Assembly: GCF_018200035.1 (NCBI RefSeq)
Contig: NZ_CP073581.1
Span: 802,501 to 866,500 of the forward strand
Length of the DNA: 64,000 nucleotides
Direction of reading: 5' to 3'
Origin: Sulfitobacter albidus
Lineage (GTDB): Bacteria > Pseudomonadota > Alphaproteobacteria > Rhodobacterales > Rhodobacteraceae
In this document: positions 36,678-44,700 of the stretch, in pieces
How positions within the stretch are numbered: the stretch's first letter is position 1
How the letters are laid out: each line of letters opens with the position of its first letter
Made by a program: the position numbers and the translations under genes
The notes under the pieces: model-generated
Database searches by the model: none
The model's input: the letters and a program-made list of their open reading frames with translations, nothing else
Told to the model about the DNA's origin: nothing

Positions 36678-37979
36678 ATGATCCAGTTACAGGAAATACC
36701 ATCCGTGTCACCGCGCCTTGATGCTCCGACCGATATCGCCATGCCCCACGGGGCGGTGGCTGCGCCTGCGCAGGCGGGTGCCGGTGGGACGGTTGACATG
36801 GCGCAGATCCTGCGGCGGATGCCGGGATTCGTCTATGTCTTTGACCACGGCACGCAATCGACACGCTTCGCCAACCGCTCTGTCGCGGTGCATCTGGGAT
36901 ATAGCGCGGCAGAGGTCCTTGCGATGGGGGAGGCGGTGCTGCCCGCGATCCTGCATCCCGACGATGTCTGCCTGCTGGCGCCGCATTTCACGCGAATCGC
37001 GGCGTTGCCAGACAACGAGACCTGCCAGATCGACTACCGCGTGCGCACCAAGCACGGTGCGACGCGCTGGTTGCGCTCGACCGACGCGGTCTATGACCGG
37101 GATGCGGGCGGCGGCGTGCGCTGCCACATCGGCTGCGCCACCGACATCACCGCCGAAAAACACGCCGAACGCGCGCTCGCGGATCTCAATGCCCAGCTTG
37201 AAACCCGGATCCGCCGCCGCACCCGCGAGATCGAGACGCTCAATACTGCGCTCGAACAGCAGGTGCGCGAACGCTCCGCCGCGCTGGAACAGACCGCCGG
37301 AGAGCTTGACCGGCTCACCCATGTGGCGACCCATGATCTCAAGGTGCCGGTCAACAATCTTGCCCGGCTGGCGCGCATGCTCGAAGAGGCGGGCGAGGGG
37401 TTTACGCCCGAACAGGCCGAGCAGGTCAGCTGGGTGCGCCGCTGCGCCGACCAGCTGATCGCCAAGATCGAGGGGCTGGTGATGGTCGCCCACCTGCGCG
37501 CGCCGCACAGCGGGAAGAATGTCCCGGTCGATCTGCGTGCCGAAGTCGCCCATGCCGTTTTCGAGCGGCGCGGCGAGATCCGCAGGCGCGCCGCCCGCCT
37601 CACCACCGCGATCCCCAAGGGCGCGGCCATCTCTTTCCATCCGCCTGAATTCCGCACGATTCTCGGTACGCTTCTGGGCAACGCCCTCGACTACGCCGAT
37701 CCCGACCGCCCCCTCGACATCCGGATCGAGGCCCGCGAAGGCAGCAGCACGATGCAGCTGAGCCTGCGCGACACCGGCACCGGTTTTGACATGACGCGCG
37801 ATCTCGACAAGGTGTTCGGCCTGTTCAAGCGCGCCCACGTCAGCCCGCCCGGCAGCGGCATCGCCCTCTACTGTGCGGAGCGGATGCTGAACCGGCGCGG
37901 CGGCTCCCTCCAGGCACAGGCCCGCAAGGGGGAAGGCGCCTGTTTCACTGTTTCCCTACCCAAAGGAGCGTCGATATGA
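36678..37979 (+). CDS. PAS-domain sensor histidine kinase, soluble
   Basis: A 433-residue kinase without transmembrane helices. Residues about 40-160 form a PAS domain plus PAC motif (YVFDHGTQSTRFANRSVAVHLGYSAAEVL ... CHIGCATDITAEKHAERAL), then a coiled coil (165-215). The dimerisation/phosphotransfer helix has the H-box THDLKVPVNNLARLAR, and the HATPase_c domain has N-box GTLLGNALDYA, G1 RDTGTGFD and G2 PGSGIALY. It is more like the phytochrome-type/Rcp1-partner kinases than EnvZ-type. Its stop overlaps the next gene, a lone receiver, by four bases (ATGA), so the pair is a two-component unit. The input signal is unknown. Confidence 0.87.
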   Translation: MIQLQEIPSVSPRLDAPTDIAMPHGAVAAPAQAGAGGTVDMAQILRRMPGFVYVFDHGTQSTRFANRSVAVHLGYSAAEVLAMGEAVLPAILHPDDVCLLAPHFTRIAALPDNETCQIDYRVRTKHGATRWLRSTDAVYDRDAGGGVRCHIGCATDITAEKHAERALADLNAQLETRIRRRTREIETLNTALEQQVRERSAALEQTAGELDRLTHVATHDLKVPVNNLARLARMLEEAGEGFTPEQAEQVSWVRRCADQLIAKIEGLVMVAHLRAPHSGKNVPVDLRAEVAHAVFERRGEIRRRAARLTTAIPKGAAISFHPPEFRTILGTLLGNALDYADPDRPLDIRIEAREGSSTMQLSLRDTGTGFDMTRDLDKVFGLFKRAHVSPPGSGIALYCAERMLNRRGGSLQAQARKGEGACFTVSLPKGASI

Positions 37980-38419
37980 CCCCGCCCGACAGACCGCCCC
38001 TCGAACGCATCCTGCTGGTCGATGACGACGAGGTGACCAACCTCATGCACACCCGCGTCATCCAGCGCTCTGGCCGGGCAAAGGCGGTGAGCGTGGCCTA
38101 CGACGGCGAACAGGCGCTCGAGATGCTGCAGGATGACATCGATACCGGGCGCAAGCTGCCCGAACTGGTCTTTCTTGACATCAATATGCCACGCATGGGC
38201 GGGTTCGAATTCCTCGAGGCATACGCCAGGCTTCATATCGGCGCCGATGCGCCGTTGATCATCGTGATGCTCTCGACCTCGCTGCTCAAGGCTGATCACG
38301 CGCGGGCGGAGGCAGACCCGAATGTGCATTGCTTCTCGGACAAGCCGCTCAAGCTGGAGGTCTTGTTGGAACTCGTGGACGAAATCCAACGTGCTCAGGC
38401 ACAATCCTCTGCCGCCTGA
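37976..38419 (+). CDS. single-domain response regulator (Rcp1-like receiver)
   Basis: A 147-residue CheY-like protein with no output domain. It has the acidic triad DDDE near residue 17, the phospho-acceptor Asp in [16 protein letters not shown], the Ser/Thr switch in [12 protein letters not shown], and the conserved Lys in [12 protein letters not shown]. The [10 protein letters not shown] / [11 protein letters not shown] pattern and the extended loop before the acceptor are typical of Rcp1-type receivers partnered with PAS or phytochrome kinases. Output must go through another protein or a phosphorelay. The last 25 bases overlap the convergent lipB end. Confidence 0.88.
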   Translation: MTPPDRPPLERILLVDDDEVTNLMHTRVIQRSGRAKAVSVAYDGEQALEMLQDDIDTGRKLPELVFLDINMPRMGGFEFLEAYARLHIGADAPLIIVMLSTSLLKADHARAEADPNVHCFSDKPLKLEVLLELVDEIQRAQAQSSAA

Positions 38420-39090
38420 ACGGCGGGCGCCAGCACCGGCTCTTCGCCAAAACGCCCCGCAAAGGCCCGATGCAATGCGATATCCACATCGCCCATCGTC
38501 ACGGGCAGCCCCAGATCCACAAGGCTCGTCACCCCGTGCTCGGCAATGCCGCACGGCACGATCCCGTCAAAGTGGCTCAGGTCCGGCTCGACGTTGATCG
38601 ACACCCCGTGAAAGCTGATCCAGCGGCGCAGGCGGATGCCGATCGCCGCAATCTTGTCCTCCGCGATCTGGCCGGGCAGGGGAGCGGGGCGGTCGGGCCG
38701 CTGCACCCAGACACCCACGCGGCCCGCGCGGATCTCCCCGGTGACGTTGAAGTCGGCCAGCGTGTCGATCACCCAGCCTTCGAGCTGCTGCACAAAGGCG
38801 CGCACGTCGCGCCCGCGCGCGCCCACATCCAAAAGCACATATGCGACGCGCTGTCCGGGTCCGTGATAGGTATACTGGCCGCCGCGTTTGGTCGCATAGA
38901 CGTCAAACCGGTCGGGATCGGTCAGATCCTGCGCCCGCGCCGAAGTACCGGCCGTGTAGAGCGGCGGATGCTCAACGAGCCAGATACACTCTGCCGCATC
39001 GCCTGCGTGGATCGCGGCCACACGGGCCTCCATCCACGCCTCGGCGGTGCGGAAATCCGTCAATCCGGGGGAGGTGATCCACTCGATCAT
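38395..39090 (-). CDS. lipB: octanoyltransferase (lipoate biosynthesis)
   Basis: A 231-residue LipB that moves octanoyl groups from acyl carrier protein to lipoyl domains of the 2-oxo acid dehydrogenases. Motifs: [30 protein letters not shown], the catalytic lysine in [25 protein letters not shown], and the catalytic cysteine in [15 protein letters not shown]. Length is normal. Its neighbour upstream (DsbA-like) ends 22 bases before the lipB start, so they may share a transcript. Confidence 0.95.
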   Translation of the reverse strand: MIEWITSPGLTDFRTAEAWMEARVAAIHAGDAAECIWLVEHPPLYTAGTSARAQDLTDPDRFDVYATKRGGQYTYHGPGQRVAYVLLDVGARGRDVRAFVQQLEGWVIDTLADFNVTGEIRAGRVGVWVQRPDRPAPLPGQIAEDKIAAIGIRLRRWISFHGVSINVEPDLSHFDGIVPCGIAEHGVTSLVDLGLPVTMGDVDIALHRAFAGRFGEEPVLAPAVQAAEDCA

Positions 39091-39112
39091 GCGAAAGGCG
39101 TCGCGGCGGCGG

Positions 39113-39781
39113 TCACTGTGCCGCGGGGGCGGTCTGCTCCGCCACCACGCGTTTGAGCAATTGCGCGTAGGCCTGCGCCCCCTGCGCGCCCGTCACCAGA
39201 TATGTGCCGCCGAAAACCATCGACGGCACGCCGGAAATCCCCCGCGAGGTCCAGAATGTCTGCCGCTCGCGCACCTGGTCGACGTGGCTGCCGCTCTCTA
39301 GCACGCGGCGCGCGGCGTCCTTGTCCAGCCCCACCTCGCCCGCGATGGCGACCAGCGTCTGCGGGTCCGACACATCGCGCCCGTCGGTAAAATGCGCGGC
39401 GAACAGCGCCATCTTCAGCGGATGCTGCTTGCCGTGCTCCAGCGACCAGTCCAGCAGTTGATGCGCGGCAAAGCTGTTGACGATCCGGCTGTCGTCACCC
39501 CAATTGAACGTGATGCCAAGGCTCTGGCCAAGATCGCTCATCTGGAGCCGGTTCGCCGCGCTCTGTTCGGCGTCGATGCCGTATTTTTCGGTGATGTGTT
39601 CGCGCAGGTTCTGCCCCTCGGGCGGCATGTTCGGGTTCAGCTCGAACGGATGCCACCGCACGCGCGCGCCCACGCCCGTCGCGCCAAGCGCCTGTTCCAG
39701 TTGGCGAAATCCGATGATGCACCACGGGCACATGATGTCCGAGACGATATCGACCTCGACGACGGGACCTTGATTTTCCAC
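39113..39781 (-). CDS. DsbA-family oxidoreductase (FrnE / 2-hydroxychromene-2-carboxylate isomerase-like)
   Basis: A 222-residue thioredoxin-fold protein of the DsbA/FrnE group, cytoplasmic by its lack of a signal peptide. The active site is CPWC in [20 protein letters not shown], followed by the inserted helical domain and the cis-proline loop [21 protein letters not shown]. FrnE-type proteins act as disulfide isomerases or stress reductases, but several relatives are isomerases without redox activity. GTG 39781 is preceded by AAAGGAG; an open frame upstream to 39838 has no ribosome-binding site. It lies just before lipB and just before the tRNA-Leu. Confidence 0.82.
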   Translation of the reverse strand: MENQGPVVEVDIVSDIMCPWCIIGFRQLEQALGATGVGARVRWHPFELNPNMPPEGQNLREHITEKYGIDAEQSAANRLQMSDLGQSLGITFNWGDDSRIVNSFAAHQLLDWSLEHGKQHPLKMALFAAHFTDGRDVSDPQTLVAIAGEVGLDKDAARRVLESGSHVDQVRERQTFWTSRGISGVPSMVFGGTYLVTGAQGAQAYAQLLKRVVAEQTAPAAQ

Positions 39782-39956
39782 GGGCGGGCTCCTTTGGCTG
39801 CACGCCCTCAAATTCGCCGCTGCGCGGCGTGGTTTCAAGGGGCAGGTCTGATTTGCCTGTCCGCAGGGGAGTGATTTTCACCCAACGGGCAAATTGGTGC
39901 AGATTGGCTCTTGAGCAGACCGCCACTCCGGGCTATGAGCCTGCACACCACGGCGT

Positions 39957-40042
39957 GCGGTCGTGGCGGAATGGTAGACGCGCAGCGTTGAGGTCGCTGT
40001 GGGGTAACACCCGTGAGAGTTCGAGTCTCTCCGACCGCACCA
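39957..40042 (+). tRNA. tRNA-Leu (anticodon GAG)
   Basis: An 86-base class II tRNA including an encoded CCA. The 7-bp acceptor arms are GCGGTCG and CGACCGC. The D-arm region is GGCGGAATGGTAGACGCGC, the anticodon stem-loop CAGCG TTGAGGT CGCTG carries GAG, the variable arm is long, and the T-arm has GTTCGAGTC. Anticodon GAG decodes CUC/CUU leucine. It is single, followed at once by IS debris. Confidence 0.93.
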
Positions 40043-40159
40043 CTTTTCGGGCTGATCCCCCTTATTCTTATGGCAAAAAAGAAAGGGGCCGATTTCTCAG
40101 CCCCCCGAGTGTCCCCCATTACTACTTGTCCTGTGCCATTTTTGTGCTGCCCCAAGTCC

Positions 40160-40638
40160 TCGTTCAGGCCACTTTCCGTCGAGCGCGACCGGACTTTTCC
40201 AGCTCAATATTGAATGCCGCCGTTGCGGATCGAAAAAGCCATTGATCTGTTGGAAAATGGCGGCTTCGGCTTTGCGGCGTGTTTGCCATGACCTTCGCCA
40301 GATCAGCTCTGCCTTGATGGTTCTTCAGGTGGACCTTTACAGCCGGGTTGCCTCAGCAGTTACCCCTGCTGCCCATCGACCCGATTAACCCATGCAGAGC
40401 CAGGGGCGTCTGGTAGCCGTGGGAGCATTATCGACTGCCGCGCTCCGTGTGGTGAATACAGGCTCTGGGCGGTTACCGCAGAGCGATGGCCATGTTCAAC
40501 GCTCGGATCGTTGGGTTACGTTTCATGCGGTTTGACACGGCCCAACCGATCACGCGCCTTGAACGCAGGTCAAGAATAACAGCGAGCTAAAGCCACCCTT
40601 CACCGGTCCGCACATAACTGATATCGCCCGCCCTTTTC
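40160..40638 (-). pseudogene. IS3-family transposase OrfB fragment, degenerate
   Basis: Reading the minus strand from about 40638, one frame gives GDISYVRTGEGWL, then a stop codon, then LAVILDLRSRRVIGWAVSNRMKR and IRALNMAIALR, which is the DDE integrase core of IS3-type transposases. After more stops and a frame change, IKAELIWRRSWQTRRKAEAAIF and QINGFFDPQRRHSILSWKSP match the family C-terminus. Several stops and at least one frameshift make it nonfunctional. The region between the two blocks retains only scattered matches. Confidence 0.8.
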
Positions 40639-40720
40639 TGAGTGGGCGCGTAATCCTCCCTGAAAATGAGTGGTGCTTATCTGTAGTATTTTTCCGTCAC
40701 CATGACCGAGGAGAATTCGA

Positions 40721-40945
40721 ATGGAGAACGCAAAGTTCAGCGACGCGCGGATCATGGCGATCCTGCGCCAGGCAGAGAACGGTGTGCCTGTTTCGGTACT
40801 GTGCCGTGAGCATGGAATGAGCAGCGCCAGTTTCTGCACATGACGCGCCAAATTTGGGGGAATGGCTGCCGGCATGATGTCTGAGATGAAGGGCATGGCC
40901 GAAGAGAACCGCCGCCTTTGGCGTACGTATGCCCCCTCTCATTGA
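40721..40945 (+). pseudogene. IS3-family OrfA remnant with in-frame stop
   Basis: ATG 40721 opens MENAKFSDARIMAILRQAENG, with PVSVLCREHGMSSASF, the helix-turn-helix of an IS3-type OrfA. A TGA at 40841-40843 stands where the family has a tryptophan (KWRAKFGG), and reading continues RAKFGGMAAGMMSEMKGMAEENRRL to a stop at 40943-40945. The usual -1 frameshift into OrfB is lost. Confidence 0.8.
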
Positions 40946-40958
40946 TTGCTTTGTAATC

Positions 40959-41390
40959 AACTGCCGGGCAGTGGAACGCTGCCACCAGACCATGATGCAC
41001 CGGGTTCTCCCGGAAAACCACTTCCTGCCCGGCGATCTGCAACGCCAGATCGGCGCGTTTGTCGATCACCATGACAGCCGTCGTTGTCACGAAAGCTTGG
41101 ACAGCCTGACGCCCGCCGACATCTATTACGGTCGAGGCGCGAAGATCCTGAAAACGCGAGAGGAGATCAAGAAACAGAGAATCGGAAAGCGCCGGTTGCA
41201 GCACCACGCCGCTGCCGCAAAATCCCAGACAGAAATCAAACCAGAGCCTCCGTTTCGATACAGCCTCAAATCCCCGAAAAACTCTGGCGGCGGACACAAA
41301 GGGCCGGTTGCAAACCGCAGAAAAAATATCAGCCATCTTCGCTCATACACCATGTTGCAACTGCGACGTGGCGCGCGTCACCCGCATTAA
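40959..41390 (+). pseudogene. IS3-family OrfB C-terminal fragment
   Basis: Only the end of a DDE transposase remains: VERCHQTMMHRVLPENHFLPGDL, IGAFVDHHDSRRCHESLDSL, TPADIYYGRGAKILKTREEIKKQ. The catalytic DDE residues upstream are deleted. After about 41240 the open frame continues but no longer resembles a transposase. The fragment follows the OrfA remnant directly, so an internal deletion removed most of OrfB; it may also come from a different IS3 subgroup. Confidence 0.75.
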
Positions 41391-41702
41391 CGATCCGAAG
41401 GTTTCAACCAGCGATCGAGCGTCACGCTTCTTGTTCTTTCGGAGGGGGCAATGACCCTACGGAGCTGAACCCTCCCGATTGAGACCCCTTTGCGCCATTG
41501 ACACTGTGGGAGTGGGCGCTTTTGGGCTGCGCTGCCCGAATAGCGTTTGATTGCGGGGCATTGCGAGGATGTGGAATGCACATCGTCACCCGCGAGGCGC
41601 GGGAAGTTTGCGGTCTGCGGCACAAATCACTTTATTTTCAGCCTTCGTTAAGGCTCTATGCACTCATCTCTTTTTTGACGAATTTTTTGACAGGACAAAG
41701 CC
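41391..41702. other. intergenic stretch upstream of the RTX gene
   Basis: No gene is supported here. It holds a perfect 6-bp hairpin (AGCCTT/AAGGCT, 41640-41655) and an AT-rich tract with TTTTTTGAC repeated (41670-41692) just before the RTX start, which probably contains its promoter. The left part may be further IS debris, but I cannot match it. Confidence 0.5.
41640..41655 (+). promoter_or_regulatory. hairpin upstream of the RTX gene
   Basis: AGCCTT and AAGGCT with loop CGTT, 47 bases before the ATG; followed by CTCTATGCACTC and an AT-rich tract. Confidence 0.35.
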
Positions 41703-44700
41703 ATGACCACCCTGAGCGCGGGCGATATCGCCATTGTTGGATACAACTCCGAAAAACCCCTGACCGCCGATACGCAAAGCACCTCGATTGATGGGATCTC
41801 CTTTGTGCTGTTCCGTGCGATCGACGCGGGCACGGAAATCAAATTCACGGATACCGAATGGGCCGGGTCCAATCTGGTTGCGGGGGAAGGTGCCATTTCC
41901 TGGACCGCGACCACCGCCCTGAGCGCCGGGACAGTCGTGCGCATCGAAACGGGTGCGGCCACAACAGGCACGCACACCGCCAACACCGGAACAGTCGTCG
42001 ATGAGGTCGATAACGCGTTTCTTGGGATAGGGAGCTATTCGTACTCCAGCGCCGGCGATCAGATCATCGCCTATCAGGGCACTGCGGGCGGGGCGATCAC
42101 GCCTATCACCGCGTTTACCAACCGCCCCGCTGGCTTCGTCGCTACCGCTTCAGGGTCTGATTCCGAGCTTCCGACCGGGCTCGTGCTGGGCCAGACCGCC
42201 TTGCATTTCGTGGATACCTCGGGCGCGGCCCCCGATGAATTCGACAACGGCTATTACACTGGCCCCACCTCGGGCAGCGAGGCATTCCTGCGCACCGCGA
42301 TCCACACGCCCAGCAACTGGGCAGGCAGCAATGATCCCATCGCCTTCGATCTGTCGCCGGGCAGTTTCACCATCGGCGGCGCGGCCACGCCCGCCGAGAT
42401 CCTGATCAACAACGGTGGGGGGGAGATCGTGGACGGCGACAGCACCCCCAGCGCCGCCGAAGGCACCGTGTTTGCCGCGGCAGAGGTCACCGGCGGCCAG
42501 ACCACCCAGACCTACACGATCAACAACACCGGCGGCACCACGCTCAACATCAGCGGCGTGACGGTCTCGGGCGCCGACAGCGGCGATTTCACCGTCTCGA
42601 CGCCGCCGCCCGCGTCCATCGCGCCCGCCGGCAGCGCAACCTTTCAGGTGACGTTCGACCCCACCGCCGCCGGAACCCGCACGGCCACGATCACCGTGGC
42701 GAATGACGACGCCGACGAGGGCAGCTACAGCTTTGACGTCACCGGCAACGGATCACTGGCCACCGGCGGCACGGTGCTGGGCGCGGGCGACGTGGCCTTT
42801 GTCGGCTTCAACTCCGACAATGATGAGTTCGGGTTCGTGCTGCTGGCCGATATCGTTGCCGGGACAGTCATCAAATTCACCGACATGGGCTGGACCGGCA
42901 CCGCCTGGCGCAACGCAAGCGAGGGCGTCGTGCAATGGACCGCCCCCACCGACTTCACCGCCGGTGCGGTCGTCATCCATGATACGAGCCTGCCTACCTA
43001 CGACCGTGATTTCCAGCAATCGACCGAGGGCGGCTTTGCCGCGTTCAACTTCGCGCCCTCCTCGGGCGGTGACACGATCACCGCCTTTCAGGGCACGCTG
43101 AGTGCGAGTACGGCAACCTCGACCAACCTCGCATCGCTGCATTACGACGGGTCGGAATACGATCTGACCTCCACCGCGTCCAGCGACAGCGCGGTGCCTT
43201 TTGGGCTGACCGATGGGGTGAACGCGATTTCCTTCGGCGCCGATGCCACGACCGATTTCAATTCGGGCATCTGGATCGAGAGCACGCAGGCGTCGATCGC
43301 GGATCTGCGCGCGGCGATCAACAATGACACCAATTGGTCGGGAACCGATGCGACCGGCGGTCAGACGATCCCGACGGGGCCATTCGCGACCGGTCCGCTT
43401 GTGCCCGACATCGACGTGCAGGGCGCCGCGATCAGCATCGTGGATGGGGATACGACTCCTTCGGATACCGACGCCACGTCCTTCGGCGCGGTCGACGTGA
43501 GCGCGGGCACGTCATCGCAAACCTTCACGATCCGCAATGCCGGCGGAGCCGATCTGACGCTGGGCACCCTTAGCGTCAGCGGCGATGACGCCGGGGATTT
43601 CGTGATAACGCCCCCCGGAACGTCGACCATTCCGGCGGGAACCTCGCTCACGTTCTCGGTGGTCTTTGACGCCTCTGCCGCGGGCCTGCGCGAGGCGGTC
43701 GTGAACATCCCCAGCGATGACCCGGACGAGCCTGCATTTTCCTTTGCGGTCAATGGCTCGGGCCGTGCGGCGGGCGGTGGCACGACACTGGCGGCGGGCG
43801 ATATCGCCTTCACCGGCTTCAACGCCGCCGCACCCGAAGGGTTTACCTTTGTGCTGCTGACGGATGTCGTCGCGGGGACGTCGATCAAATTCACCGATGC
43901 AGGCTGGACCGGCACGACCTTCCGCACCACCAGCGAAGGGATGCTGGAATGGATCGCGCCCACGGCGATCAGCGCAGGGACCGTGATCGAAGTCGCGTCG
44001 GACTCCGGCGCCGTGGCGACCGATCCGACCATCAACGCGCAGGACGACGGCGGACACTTCGGATCCACTTTCAGCCTGTCGACTTCTGGCGACCAGCTGA
44101 TCGCCTATCAGGGCACCGCCACCGCGACCGGCACGGGCATTACCAATCTGACGGCCGTGCAGTTCGAAGGGACTGAGTGGGACACCGTCTATGTCGACAG
44201 CACCGGAAGCTCGCTGGTGCCCGGAGGGCTGACGGATGGCGTCAACGCGATCTCCCTGGGCCGCGGGCCCGTCGGAACCTCCAGCTCCGAGACCGAGACG
44301 GCGACCTACAACGGACCGCTCAGCGGCGCGCTGGGCGATCTGAAGGCCGCGCTGAACAACGAGGCGAACTGGACCCTGTCGGCCACCTCCGTGCCCCTGT
44401 CGACCACAGCCTTCACAATCGGCGCGGCGCCCACCGGCACGCTGCCCCCCTCTGTCGCCGGCACCGAGGATATCCTGTCGATACTCGACCTGTCGGGCAT
44501 CGTCATCAGCGACGCGGACGCCAGCGGCGACATGACCGTCCGCATATCGGCGGCGGAGGGCACGCTCTCCACCATCGCCTCGCCGCTCGTCACCGGCGGC
44601 GGCACCTCCACGATCACCGTGACGGGCAGCCTTGCGGAAGTGAACGGCTTTTTTGCGACCTCCGGTGCCGTCTCCTACCTGAGCGCACCGGATGATTTTG

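Larger units (their letters stand above)
40160..41390. mobile_element. cluster of decayed IS3-family insertion sequences next to tRNA-Leu
   Basis: About 1.2 kb that codes for no intact protein but holds pieces of at least two IS3-family elements in opposite orientations: a broken OrfB on the minus strand (40160-40638), an OrfA with an internal stop (40721-40945) and an OrfB C-terminus (40959-about 41240) on the plus strand. Terminal inverted repeats and target duplications were not identifiable. The sequence is more AT-rich than the neighbouring core genes. Confidence 0.75.

Noticed and set aside
40043..40160. A gene in the 118 bases between the tRNA and IS debris
   Set aside because: No start with ribosome-binding site; the open frame through the tRNA is an artefact.
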